Part shown: piece by piece, positions 44,422 to 54,999 of the stretch
Layout of the letters: every line of letters starts with the position of its first letter
Numbering within the stretch: position 1 is the first letter of the stretch
Assembly (NCBI GenBank): GCA_002049455.2
Contig: KV919156.1
Location: 1-61,993, forward strand
Source of the DNA: Porphyra umbilicalis
Taxonomy: Eukaryota; Rhodophyta; Bangiophyceae; Bangiales; Bangiaceae
Length of the DNA: 61,993 nucleotides
Direction of reading: 5' to 3'
The notes under the pieces: generated by a model
What the model was told of the DNA's origin: nothing
Database searches by the model: none
What the model saw: the letters and a program-made list of their open reading frames with translations, nothing else
Program-made: the position numbers and the translations under genes

Positions 44422-44750
44422 TGACGCCGCCGCCGCCGCCGCCGTCGCCGCCGCCGCCGCCGCCGGCAGGAGACACTTGGTCGTCGCCCGCGGTCTGCCG
44501 GCTGGGGTGACGCCTCCTCGCACCGCCATGGCGGGCGACGCGTGCCACGCGGCGGGCGCTACGGTCTCCGAGAATGGAGGAACCCCGCAGCCGGCAGCCG
44601 CTGCGAGCGGGCGTTCGGCCGGCGGCAGGAGGCGGCGGGGGGGGGTGTCGCCTGCGGGGGGGGGACGGCGCGAGTGCTCCGTAGGCGGCCGCCACGACGT
44701 TTGGCAGCGGGGGGTGGCGGAGGGAGAGGATCGTTAATGGGAGGGGCGCC
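42121..44750. repeat. Degenerate GC-rich segmental duplications
   Basis: A block reading GAGCGGCGGCGTCGcCCG followed by CTCGGCCGCACC and a CACGGCCCGCGCCG tail appears near 42410, 42662 and 44221. Another block containing CACCGCCACGGCGGGCGAC followed by GCGTGCCACGCGGCGGG appears near 44016 and 44522. G-rich gaps (C/G runs of 8-19) separate the blocks. The frames across it are Ala-rich on either strand, so I cannot tell whether it once coded for an Ala-rich protein. Confidence 0.6.
43323..43460. repeat. 35-bp minisatellite, about four copies
   Basis: The unit GAGGGTTTTCCGAGGGTCC followed by TTTGAGGGTGTCTGAG recurs with few changes. Alternating copies share TTTTCCGAGG or TTTTCTGAGG, suggesting a 70-bp higher-order step. 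Confidence 0.85.
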
Positions 44751-45615
44751 ACCGGGGGGAGGGGGGGGGGGGGGGGGGGCCATGCCACCGCTTTGGGTTT
44801 GGTGGCCGGGGAGGGGGTGGGGGGGGGGGAGGGGGGGTGTGGTGCTGTCGGCGCCTGCGCCGGGGGGGGTCGGCGTGACCGGCACTGCCAAGATATCGTT
44901 GTGCTGCTGCAGGTGGCCACGTAGCTGTGTGGCGGCGGCCTACGCCCCTCGACAAACCCCTCCCCGCCGAGCGGCGCACGCCTGCAGCCAAGTCGCCCGA
45001 GGCCGCCGCAGGCACGGCAAGCGGCCTGGTTGACCCCGTCGAGGCGCTCTCGGCGGTGCTTGCCGCCACCGCGGTGCCCCCGCGCCGCGCCGGCGGCGCC
45101 ACCGCGCCGACGTGTCAGACGACGACGCGCCCCATGCGGAGGTGGCGGCCGAGGCGGAGGACGAGGCGGCGACGGACTACTCGGCGGACAAGGACGCGTC
45201 CGACGCGCCGTCGCGGAGGCGCACCGACGGCCGCCGCCGCCCCGCAGAGGTGCGCGACCACGGGGGGGTCGCAGCGCACGCGGGGGTGGCACCGGCGGCG
45301 GCCGCGGTGGCGGCGGCGGCGGGCGCCGCCGCCGCCAGCAGGCAGGGGGTGCGGCGCACGCGAGCTGACGTGACGGCCGCCGTGGAGACTGACGCGCAGC
45401 GGCTGCGGCCGCCGCCGCCGCCACGGCTGCTGGCCGCCGCCGCCGCTGCTGCCGACGTTGCCGGCATGCCCCCGCGCGCCAACACAAAGGTTGGCATCGG
45501 CGACGCGGCCGAGTGAAGCCGCGCCGGGCGGAAGTGAGGGGTGGGTCGTTGGCGCCCGAGGGAGCTGACTGTTGTGGGGGTAACATGATTGCATTGATCA
45601 TTGTGCACGCTTTTA
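44751..45615. other. Intergenic region with a weak Ala-rich frame
   Basis: A plus-strand frame at 45112-45516 (134 codons, starting MSDDDAPHAEVAAEAEDEAA) is acidic then Ala-rich, with no recognised domain. It might be a small disordered protein or a by-product of composition. Long G runs lie at 44758-44840. Confidence 0.3.
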
Positions 45616-46338
45616 CTACTTCCAAGTAACCAATCCCGTCTCGTTGCCAATGCTCTCTCCCTCAGCAAAAATGTTACAAAACAAGCGATCGTTGTGGACT
45701 GTGCTCGCGCCGCCAGAGTGGATAACGTCATGACGAAACAGCAGCATAGTGCCACTCTTGACGCAGGCGGCCACCGGCTTGCCCGCCTCCCCGCGCACCA
45801 CGTCAAGGGACGCCTGGCGCCTGAAGATCTCGTGGCTGCCCCCCCAAAAGTTGACCGTCGTGTCCCTCAGCGCCAAAATCGCGCTGAAGCCGGGGGCGGC
45901 GCCGCTGCGGAGCCACGGCCACGGGTGGTCAGTATGCGCGGGCTGCACCGGGCAGCTTCCCGATGAGCGAATGTGCGTGAGGTCGGACGCATGGTGGTGA
46001 ACGCCGGTGATGGCGTCGGCCGCCGTCGCGACCGCGCCCATCACCGCGCGGACGGCAGTCCACCCCGCAATCTGCTCCATGCTCGTCATGCGCGGGGTTT
46101 TGTCATTGTTGTATTGATAGAGAAGCCGGGTGTCGTTGTGGCGCTTCTTGCCACGGTGCGTCCTCGCCCGAGCGGCGAGGCCCTGCCCATTGAATATGGG
46201 CCGCATGGACAGGTTCGTCTTCTCCGCCAGTAGCTCCGACACGGTCGTCGTGGTGGCGAATGACACCGCCTCAGGCACGTCCACCCAGCCACGGGTCATC
46301 AGTGTTGCGGCCCGTTCAGCGGTGAGAATGTCCGACAT
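45616..46338 (-). CDS. Putative 2-oxoglutarate/Fe(II) dioxygenase-like protein
   Basis: A 240-aa protein with the layout of a compact double-stranded beta-helix oxygenase. A candidate iron triad is H135xD137 (PVQPAHTDHPW) and H207 (LLFRHDVIHSGGAS). A possible 2-oxoglutarate-anchoring arginine is R218 in NDRLFCNIF. The segment ILALRDTTVNFWGGSHEIF lies between them, as in phytanoyl-CoA hydroxylase-type and related prolyl/lysyl oxygenases, where a strand precedes the helix-closing SH motif. No signal peptide is seen. Substrate is unknown. The ATG at 46338 fits the common N-terminus (LTAERAATLMTRGWVDV). A pyrimidine-rich tract ending CTAG just upstream on the minus strand could be a splice acceptor, so an additional 5' exon is possible. 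Confidence 0.6.
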   Translation of the reverse strand: MSDILTAERAATLMTRGWVDVPEAVSFATTTTVSELLAEKTNLSMRPIFNGQGLAARARTHRGKKRHNDTRLLYQYNNDKTPRMTSMEQIAGWTAVRAVMGAVATAADAITGVHHHASDLTHIRSSGSCPVQPAHTDHPWPWLRSGAAPGFSAILALRDTTVNFWGGSHEIFRRQASLDVVRGEAGKPVAACVKSGTMLLFRHDVIHSGGASTVHNDRLFCNIFAEGESIGNETGLVTWK

Positions 46339-48700
46339 GTTGACACCGTGGGCGCCAAACCTAGCGCCCAGCGAAGGCGGGGCACACGATGGGGGGGCGC
46401 GATCACGTGGGAGGGAAGACAAAGGCGGAGAAGGAAGAGGGGCTTGAGGCAAGGAGGGGGGGGTGGGGCGTGCACGGCTCGGGGCTGGTGCACATTTGCA
46501 GCGCCTGCTCGACCAAGTGGCCAGCGTCGGCGGGATCTCTGAACGCCGGCGTGTGTTCCGCGCCTCGTCTTCTTCGAGGGAGGCTCACCAGTGGGCTCAG
46601 GCACGGCCATATTGCGTGTGCCAGCAGTTGCACTTGTTGCGTCGTGCGAGGTCGTCATTCACGACCATGGTGCCTCGCATGTGTGCTTTAAACACCCTGA
46701 CCAACCGTTTACACAACGACGCTGGCGTGCTGGCGTGCTGCTGACGCACACAGCGGCCTCGGGCCACCAAAATTTATTGCGCCGGCGGCGGCCTTCTGGT
46801 TCTGCGTGCGCCCCACTGCAGCAGCGCTCGGCCCGCTGCATATACGTGGCAACAGGAGGCCGCTGTCGGAGCCAGCAAGCGTCCGATAACCAGCTCTCAG
46901 CACGACAGCCATGTGTCGTGCCAGCAGCGGTGCGTCCCCCACCCCGACAAATCTAGGCTCAGAGAGACGCAGACGTGGCCACCGCGTGACGACTGAACCC
47001 CGAATGACACCTTCCAAAGCATCGGCTGAAGAGCTACGGACTTGATGGTTTTCACTGAAATTCATTCGGAGAGCGTACTCCATTGATATGTCTCTCCAAA
47101 AAATTGAGGAGTTTACAAAGAGTGGTCACATCAGCCAATGAGATGATGAGAGCTTGGTGACCATCGCCTTGCCGACCGAACTGTCGTTTTTATAATGGTG
47201 AGGGGCCGAAGAATCATTTGGCAAAATGGGTAAGTTCTGACGATCCTTTGGCAGGACTAAAGTGCAAGGGTTGGCCAGATGGATCCGAAGAAGATTGCGA
47301 TACAGATGGCCCAAATGCAGGCACCAATATACAGGGGGCAGGACACGGGTGCCACCCTCACCCTCTCACCGGCAAGCCGCAGTGCCACACTGCCGCTCGT
47401 TCCCGTCAGGAACCATTGACGGCGCATCGTTCGGCTGCCTGCACCTTCGCGACCCCTGGGCTCATGCGAGAAAGGCGCCGCGATCCACTTTCACCGTTGG
47501 GGAGGAGTGGGCGCGACCGCTTCCCACGCACTGTGCGTGCCTGTGAGTATCAGGCCGCCGTCCGGGCAGGTTGCAACCGCTCCCTGTACACGGCACGTGT
47601 CGGCGCGTGTCAGCCGGCCGCACCACGCGCCACCCTGCTTACGAGAGAGACGTCACCAGGCGCCGCATGGAAATCATTCACATTTCGTGTCTGTTCTCGC
47701 CTCTTTGCCACACCCAGCCGTCACCACGAAATGGGCTTTTAAATTGCTCTTCCACTGCCCGGACATGTGCGGAGGCCAAGGTCGAGAGGTGGACTGAGGC
47801 CGCAGCAGCAGAGCAGCCCATCTTATGATGAGCCATCGACGAGCGCTGAAGGCAAACAGTGACACAGTCGTCATCGCCATCCTGGGCAGCACGACGTACT
47901 GCGCGCCATGACTGTGGGCAGCGCTGCGTTTGTTGCGCCACAGGGAACGGGCAGCACGCCCCCCCGACCTTCATGGCAACATGGGGTAGGGAGGCCGAGC
48001 GCCCGCTTGGGGCTTGCACGTTGCTCTTGGAGCCCCTTTCGGCGGCTGCCTCGAGCAGCGAGCGCCCCTTCACGGGCCTGCACGATGCACTAGGCGCCTT
48101 TTCGAAGGGCAGCCATACGTCGAGCGCCCAGCGTTGTAGCTAACCTGCCTGGTTTGTACCAATAGACACCAGACGCACCGTTGGCATGACACGTTTGATT
48201 TCCTTTTGGCCAGCAAGTGTTCTCCACTCCATTATACTGTGCGTGTGGCCGATGGGGGTGCGCGGGACTCGGCGGCTGCTAAGCGAGGACGCCATTTTAG
48301 TGCTCGTGGTGGCCACTATGACGAGGGACGCCGGGGGGGAGAGAGCCACACGGTCGTGGACGTCACTCTGACGTCCCGAAAGAGCGCACTCCTCGCGGCA
48401 GTGCCGCCAAGGCGCTTCACGGGAGCGTCGGGGTGGTATCTTCAACGGCGGCGGCAGAGAGTGGCGGCCTGCACCGCAGCGTCGGCGGCCATTGGGCGCG
48501 CCCTGCGTATGCGGCTCTTGTGCGGCCACCGTGGCAGTGCGGCACAGCTGCCGCCGCCGCCAAGCATTGGCGGTCAGCCGAGACGGCAAATCCGCCGAGG
48601 GCCATTGCACTCGGTTGTGCTGCCGGAAACACCGCGGCCGGCGGCGTGTGGCGTGCGGCTGGCCAGAGAGAAGGGGCGGGACGCGTTACTCACACCGATG
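46339..48700. other. Intergenic region, no recognised gene
   Basis: About 2.4 kb of mixed composition, lower in GC around 47030-47240. Several frames of 100-175 codons are open (for example 47218-47742 plus) but show no motif or family resemblance. Confidence 0.4.
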
Positions 48701-49551
48701 TAGGTGCTCATCCCGACGCTCTTGGAGACGGGACGCCCTCGTGCGCCAGGGCTCGTAGCAGCTGCGGCCCAAGTCGGCAGCGGCGGTGCCGCCGCCGCCG
48801 CTGCCGCGCACGCGGCGCGCCGCCCATTGCGGGCGGCGCGGGGCGGCCGCAGCGGAAGGGCGACCGGGACGGGGCGGCGCGGGGGAGGGCGCGGTGGCCG
48901 TCCGTGGCGGCCCGCCAAGCGCTGAGGGGCGCGGCAGCCGCCGCGCCGCGGCGGCCGCCGGCTGCCGGTCGGGCAGGCGACCGGCGGCCGCAGGCGGTCG
49001 GGCGGGCAGGCGACCGGCGGCCGCCGGCGACCGCCGGCTGCCGCCGGTCGGTCGGGCAGGCGCGCGTCGGCCGCCGGCGGTCGGGCGGGCACGCGTCGGG
49101 GCGCCGCGCACCCGCGCTGCCCCCCGGTCGCCTCTACCCAAAAGCAGTCTGTCTGCAGCGGCTCGTCCGCGCGAAAGCGCCCTGATCCTGCAAATTTCGG
49201 TTCGGTCCGACTTGCAACTGCGACAGGCGCGCGTGGAGGTGCGCGCCCGGCGCGGGCGCGGCGCTCGTTCCACCGCCTTTTTTTTCGGCTCGGTGGGGGG
49301 GGTGTTGACCTCCCCGCCCGCCACCGCGCCATCGCCCCGCGCCCGACCTCGGCTCGCCACAGTCTGGCCGTTCCACGCCCCCCCCCCCCCCCTCTCCGTG
49401 CCCATCCCCGCCGCTCTCGCTCCCCCTCTTGCCGGTGCTCGTCCCCGCTCCCCCCCGCCCGCCTCGTGCCGCCATGGCCGTCGCGTTTGTCACCCCCGCA
49501 GCGCCGCGGCCGCTCGGCACCCGCGGCGCCGCGGGCGCGGCGACGGGCGCG

Positions 49552-49582
<31 letters not shown>

Positions 49583-51217
49583 CGGCGGGCGGTCGGTCGC
49601 CCGCCGCCCGCCTGGCCGCCGCCCGCCGCCGTCGCCCCGCGTCGTGTCGATTGCCAAGATTTTGGAGGTGTCTTTCAGCAAAGTGTGGCTGCGGCTGATG
49701 ACCGTGGGCATTGGGGCGGAATACATACGTTGGGGGGGGGGGGGGGGGGGCGGCGGCTTGCGCGGGGGGGCGGCCGACTGGGCAGGGGGGTCGTGTGGCT
49801 CGGGCAGCGTCTGGCCAGCCCAGTGGGGGGTTGGCGCACCTCGTGTCGCCAAAGGCCAAGGGCGCGTGAGGGGAGGTGGGGGGGTGGCGCCGCGGGGGAG
49901 GGGTTGGCGCGTTGCGGACGCGGTGGTGGGGTTGAGAGGGGGGGGGCGGGGGGCGGCGGCGGTGGGGGTCTGCGTGTGGATCGTGCCGGCTGCCCCCCTC
50001 TCTGGAAGGACGTTGGGCTACTTGCCTGGTCGTTTTTGCTTGGCATCTGCTTGCCGTTGCGGTGGCGCCGGCGCTGCCTCGCGCTGCGCGTGGCGTGCGC
50101 GCGGACGACAGAGGCGGTTGTCCCACGCCAGCGGCTGTGGGCACCTGACCAAAATGCGAAAGGCACAAAGAGGAGCATGCCGCACGCGGCCGGCCCGTCG
50201 CAAGCCCACGAGCAACGACGCATAAAAAAATAAGAGAAAAGAACACGGCTATACACCCACAAGGCCGGCAAAACACGGGAACCCTCCAATGTACACTCAG
50301 GGGCGGCGGCGCGGCCCCTCTGTCCCGCGCCCGCGCGCCTCGGTCGCCGCCTGCGCGGCGGCAACGACACCGACGCCCGCCTCGTGGCGCGCCTGCGTCA
50401 CGACACCGGCGACCGTCGGCGGAGCCGCCGCCGCCGACGCCGCCGCCGGCCGCCGCCGCCGGGGCCGCCGCGGGCGCCCCCGTCACACCCGGCGCCGCCG
50501 GCAACGGCGCCACGGCCGCCCGCCCGCCCGCCAGCGGCACGGCCACGGCCACTGGTGGCGGCGCCGCGTCGCCGCGGCCGTCCCCGCCGGGCGGCGGCAC
50601 GGCCGCAACGCTCGGTCGCAATGGCACGGCAGCGGGGGCGGCGGCGGGCACCGCCGCCGCGCCACCACCGGCAGGCGGCGGCGGCGGCGGCACCCCAGGG
50701 GGGACGGCCGCCGCCGCGGGGGGGGCGGCGCCGACGCTGGGCACCGCCCAGCCGTCCGTGCCGGCTGGCGCGGCGGCGCCCGTCGCGGCGGCGGGGGCGG
50801 CGGCGCCCGCCACGGCGGCCGGCGGCGGCGGCACCGCAGGCGCGGCGGCGCCCACCACGGGCAGCGCGGCCGCCAGCAGCGCGGGCGGGCGGCCCCCATG
50901 CCCGTCGTCCCCCCCCGCGGCGTCCCCCCCCCCCCCCCCCCCCCCATGCAACGGCAGCACGGCGCCCTCGGCGGCGGCGACCTCCCCCTGAAAGACGCGG
51001 CGCACGGCTTCGGCGCCGCCGCTCCCCCACCCAATCCCCAAACTCCGCACCTCCCGCACCGTAAACGGGCGCTCGGTGGGGCCGCGCTCCCCCCACTTGT
51101 GCAACCGTCCGGATCCATCCCGCATCTAATCTAGGCGCCGCCGCCGCCAACCCCGGGCTTACACACCCGGTTCACAGGGGGGGCGCGCGCGTCTAGTCAC
51201 GCGTTCCCGCCATCCGC
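48701..51217. other. Very GC-rich region with uncertain coding potential
   Basis: Two weak hints of genes. A plus-strand ATG at 49474 opens MAVAFVTPAAPRPLGTRG, transit-peptide-like, but stops at 49698; a frame shift in the GCG run at 49550-49585 would lead to VSIAKILEVSFSKVWLRL. A minus-strand frame from 51125 begins MRDGSGRLHKWGERGPTERP and EVRSLGIGWGSGGAEAV, then becomes Ala/Pro/Gly-rich to about 50290. A degenerate CCGGCGGCCGC repeat covers 48930-49100. None is secure. Confidence 0.3.
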
Positions 51218-51309
51218 GAGTGCACCCCGGCGCACCACGCAAGCCGCGAGTGCAAGTATCACGCAGTCAACCTAGCTTGGCGGTGGCCTCAGCCGTGCCA
51301 CTCAGCCGG

Positions 51310-51535
51310 GCGGTGGCCTCAGCTACCCTGCCGGCTGGCCTCGTCCGTGCAGGCTACCCTGCCGGCTGGCCTCGTCCGTGCAAGCCACGCTGCCGGCTGG
51401 CCTCGTGCGTGCAAGCCAGCCGGCAGGGTGGCCTCGTCCGTGCAAGCCAGCCTGCAGGGTGGCCTCGTCCGTGCAAGCCAGCCGGGAGGGTGGCCTCGTC
51501 CGTGCAGGCCAGCCGAAAGGGTGGCCTGGCAGGGT
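51310..51535. repeat. 31-bp minisatellite, six to seven copies
   Basis: The string GGCCTCGTCCGTGCA recurs every 31 bp (51341, 51372, 51403, 51434, 51465, 51496 for TCGTcCG) with variable AAGCCAGCCGGCAGGGT between. It lies about 230 bp before the Ulp1-like gene. Confidence 0.9.
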
Positions 51536-51765
51536 GGCCTCATGCGTCTGCCGCGTCCTTGCAGACGCGGTGACCTCAGCCACACACACTGGGTGAGACG
51601 GCTCGTGGCCTCGGTAACGCAGGCCAAGGCCAGCTGGCTGCCGACCGCCAGGCGTCATAACCACGCGCTAGCGGGTCATGGCGACGCACGGCGTCTGTGG
51701 GAGATCGAGCTGTTTTTCCTCGCTTACCGCATCCCGTGGTACCGGCGCTAGTGCACTGTCGCTCC

Positions 51766-54700
51766 ATGAAGAGGCACCCAGACATATGGGGGTCCGAAGG
51801 GTCATCCGCCTCCAAGAGGTCAAGGGATAGGGGGGATGGTGAGGAGCGAGATGGGGGTAGCGAGGAGAAGCGAGACGGCCGGCACGACGTGGAGCGAAGG
51901 CTGGCGCGCCGCGAGCGCAGGCATTTGTCGCAGCGGCGCCGGCGTGCCGCAGCCACAGCCGCTCGCGATGCCGCGTGGCGGAACTGGGAGCACCTCGAAG
52001 CGCCGCCCTCCCATGTCTCCCGTCACAATCGTGCGCTGCGGCTGGCGGTCCGTCAGAGACGCTCGGAGCGGTCGTACAACAACTGTACGGATGACAATTG
52101 GTTTTTGAGTACATTTCCTGCCCCTACTCCTCCCCTTTCTTATCCCACGCCTGCGGTGCATGTTGGAAACCTCCCTTCCCCGCGTTCGCTTACGCCTTGC
52201 ACGCCCCCCCCCACGCTTCGGGCGCCCCGCGATGCGGGCGAAGACGACGCCGTGTTCATCATCGAGGATGACGATCCCTCGGCGGCTGTGCCTGCCCTTC
52301 TACCATCGTCGACGAAGTGTGTCGTCAATGGTGTCGACATCACGACGTCGATGACGTCCATCTTCACCGATAACACGCTTTACCGGTGGCTCGACGACAA
52401 CGCGTTAAACGCGTCCGGCCACGCGTGTGAGCAGCGTGTACCGGGCACTGCTCCTTCCGGTAGGTGGGTGTCGACATTCCTCTGGCCGGCCATTGTCGCG
52501 CTAGCCCAGAGGGAGCCCTGCTTATCGTCCCTGTCGGGCCCTCTGCCGTCAACTCTGTCGGCGCAGCTGAACCCTGCCGAATGGGGGCGGTTTTCCGTCC
52601 CCATCCACAATGGGAGCAGAGAAGTGGGACACTGGACCGTTTGTTGCGTGGACGGTGCAGCGCGCCCGCCGACGTTGCGCATGGCGGACAGTCTCCGGCC
52701 GAGCGCGCGTGACGACGCTCGTCTCGCGGTGCACGCCGCCACGGAGAGGCGGCATGCGGCGCTGGTTTTATGGTGGATGGCCTTGATGGCCGCTGACGCG
52801 GGGGAGCCTTTTGATGCTACCGAGTGGCGGGTATTGGCATCACCCGCTCAGCTGCAACGGCAGGTGCAAGGTGACTGTGGTGTGTTCGTGGCCTTCTGGA
52901 CCAGCGTCCACCTCGGCGGGGGGGACGTACATCACGCCCCACTCTGTGACACCCTCATGTTTCGAAACGCTATGAAGAGCACGATCCTTGCGGCTGCGAT
53001 GGCCGAGGGCTTGGGACTCCCCTTTTACTTTGGTGCTGACGCCCTCCCCCGCACGGCGGCCGAGGCGGTCACGTCGACGCCGCCGCCCCCCCCGACGGCG
53101 GCCAACGCCCTCCCCCGCACGGCGGTCACGTCGACGCCGCCGCCCCCCTCGACGGCGGCCAACGCCCTCCCCCGCACGGCGGTCACGTCGACGCCGCCGC
53201 CCCCCCTGACGGCGGCCAACGCCCTCCCCCGCACGGCGGTCAAGTCGACGCCGCCGCCCCCCCCGACGGCGGCCAACGCCCTCCCCCGCACGGCGGTCAC
53301 GTCGACGCCGCCGCCCCCCTCGACGGCGACAAGCGCCCTCCCCCGCACGGCGGTCAAGTCGACGCCGCCGCCCCCCCCGACGGCGGCCAACGCCCTCCCC
53401 CGCACGGCGGTCACGTCGACGCCGCCGCCCCCCTCGACGGCGGCTGACGCTCTCCCCCGCACGGCGGCCGACAAGGCTCCGCCGTCGCTGTGGTCGGGGA
53501 GGGTGACTCGGTCGCGTTCCGCCAAGGCCGCCGCGCGGGTTGTCGTCGGCGGCGCCGACGCGCCCGACTCGGACGTGGAAGTGTCTACTGACACGGCGGC
53601 GGCGTCAGAATCCACCTGGGAGCCCGAGGAGTATGGCGGCGACGGCGGGGAAGCGGGGAGCTCAAGTGACGACAGTACCAACACGGCGACGTCAACACCC
53701 GTGGCGGAGATCGAGGAGTACGGCGGCGACGGCGGGGCAGAGCGGAGCTCGAGTGAAGACAACACCAACACGGCGACGTCAGAACCAGAACCCGACACGG
53801 AGCCCGGGGACGGCGAGGTTGGCGGCATGGGGAGCGTCGGCGCCAGCGACGGGTACCTGTGCAACGGGGCCATCCGCATCGGCCTCGGTGAGCCGACTAA
53901 GTGCGATGCGATCAAGTCGATGAGTGGCAGCGCTCCTCCACCCGACCGGCGGAGAGAGATATGGCGACGTACGCTGGCAAAGCGTGAGGTGGTGCACCGC
54001 GCCGTGGGGCCGCACGTCGCGCCTGGCTGGGGTGTGGAGCACCCCAGCGACATCGAACAAGAGCCGCTCATACAGAAGTGGCGTGCTGTCGTTGTCTACA
54101 CCATCTTCTGGTTCAGGAACGGCCAGTGCCTGGAGTACAATGGGCAGTCAATGGACGGTATGGCGCGCCTGAGAAAGCACGGTTCCAAAACGCGGACGTG
54201 GGACCCCCCTTCCCGCCTTCCCCCTTCCCGCTGCCCCGTGAGGCGTAGCCTCATTCGGCGCGCCGTCCTCCATCCTGATGATTGCTACTTTGTCATCATC
54301 CGCAGGTGGGACGACCCGACACGTCTCAGCGTCCGATGCGCGTGGTGGACCTACACCGCAGAGGCGGCGCTGATCGCCTCCAGCGGGGGGGTGCATCGGG
54401 CGGAAGACGCCTCTACCCACCAGTGTCTAAACGTCATCGAGGCTATGCGACGAACCCTGTGCGGACCCGCCGCATCGCGAGCACTGATTGCTGCCATGCA
54501 GCGGTTCCAAGACGTGAAGGGCCATTGCCACCCCACCATGTGCGACACCGACTACGCGGACGGCATCTTCACGCGTGTTCTGGCGCTCGACGCGTATCGC
54601 TTACGCAAGAGCAATCAGGGCAAAACTGGCGAACCATTTGGCAAGGAGTCGGCCTTCGGTCGCCAGCTGACGGCGATCGGTTTTACTTGGGAGCAACACT

Positions 54701-54999
54701 CCCGTGCTCGCGACACTGAGCGGACCGCGATGGCGGTGTACAACGACTTGAAGAAGTGGCTAGCAGAGCACCACGAGCTGCCGCGCCGCTCTGCGGGCGA
54801 GGCCACGCGAGAGGAGAAGTCTTTGGCCAAGAGAGTGCTACGTGTGCGTACGTACTGGGAGAGCATGCCTGTGCGCATCACTGACCCTTTCGCCGCCTTG
54901 GGCGTTACGCCTGGGCGCACGCAGCGCGACTTGGACGCGGATCTCGATGCCGAGGTTCTCAAGCGGGCCCGACGACGCAAGAGGAGAAAAACCAAGTGA
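51766..54999 (+). CDS. Ulp1/C48-family cysteine peptidase-like protein with repeat linker
   Basis: A 1,077-aa protein. Region order: a basic N-terminus (about 1-105); an acidic SUMO-interacting-type motif VFIIEDDD (about 163-170); a C48 (SUMO-protease fold) domain at about 200-400. The domain has WLDDNAL, catalytic H289 in EVGHWTVCC, D308 in RMADSL and C371 in QVQGDCGVFVAFW. A 19-residue Pro/Thr repeat follows (nt 53038-53470), then acidic Ser/Asp stretches. A C-terminal region contains HCHPTMCDTDYADGIF and a segment (YNDLKKWLAEHHELPRR, LAKRVLRVRTYW) that resembles bacterial helicase-associated repeats. Ulp1-like genes are frequently carried by Mutator/CACTA-type transposons; I did not find inverted ends, so it may be either a host deSUMOylase relative or transposon cargo. 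The frame is intact. The ATG at 51766 is preferred over the upstream one at 51697. Confidence 0.75.
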   Translation: MKRHPDIWGSEGSSASKRSRDRGDGEERDGGSEEKRDGRHDVERRLARRERRHLSQRRRRAAATAARDAAWRNWEHLEAPPSHVSRHNRALRLAVRQRRSERSYNNCTDDNWFLSTFPAPTPPLSYPTPAVHVGNLPSPRSLTPCTPPPTLRAPRDAGEDDAVFIIEDDDPSAAVPALLPSSTKCVVNGVDITTSMTSIFTDNTLYRWLDDNALNASGHACEQRVPGTAPSGRWVSTFLWPAIVALAQREPCLSSLSGPLPSTLSAQLNPAEWGRFSVPIHNGSREVGHWTVCCVDGAARPPTLRMADSLRPSARDDARLAVHAATERRHAALVLWWMALMAADAGEPFDATEWRVLASPAQLQRQVQGDCGVFVAFWTSVHLGGGDVHHAPLCDTLMFRNAMKSTILAAAMAEGLGLPFYFGADALPRTAAEAVTSTPPPPPTAANALPRTAVTSTPPPPSTAANALPRTAVTSTPPPPLTAANALPRTAVKSTPPPPPTAANALPRTAVTSTPPPPSTATSALPRTAVKSTPPPPPTAANALPRTAVTSTPPPPSTAADALPRTAADKAPPSLWSGRVTRSRSAKAAARVVVGGADAPDSDVEVSTDTAAASESTWEPEEYGGDGGEAGSSSDDSTNTATSTPVAEIEEYGGDGGAERSSSEDNTNTATSEPEPDTEPGDGEVGGMGSVGASDGYLCNGAIRIGLGEPTKCDAIKSMSGSAPPPDRRREIWRRTLAKREVVHRAVGPHVAPGWGVEHPSDIEQEPLIQKWRAVVVYTIFWFRNGQCLEYNGQSMDGMARLRKHGSKTRTWDPPSRLPPSRCPVRRSLIRRAVLHPDDCYFVIIRRWDDPTRLSVRCAWWTYTAEAALIASSGGVHRAEDASTHQCLNVIEAMRRTLCGPAASRALIAAMQRFQDVKGHCHPTMCDTDYADGIFTRVLALDAYRLRKSNQGKTGEPFGKESAFGRQLTAIGFTWEQHSRARDTERTAMAVYNDLKKWLAEHHELPRRSAGEATREEKSLAKRVLRVRTYWESMPVRITDPFAALGVTPGRTQRDLDADLDAEVLKRARRRKRRKTK
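53038..53470 (+). repeat. 57-bp coding repeat, about seven copies
   Basis: Each copy encodes NALPRTAVTSTPPPPSTAA with small changes (T/P/L at one position, T/K at another). All copies stay in frame within the Ulp1-like gene. Confidence 0.95.

Noticed and set aside
43262..45625. 787-codon minus-strand frame
   Set aside because: Crosses minisatellite and duplicated GC blocks; Pro/Arg-rich and without domains.
49134..51125. 663-codon minus-strand frame
   Set aside because: Only the first 60 or so residues look protein-like; the rest follows base composition. Noted as a weak hint only.
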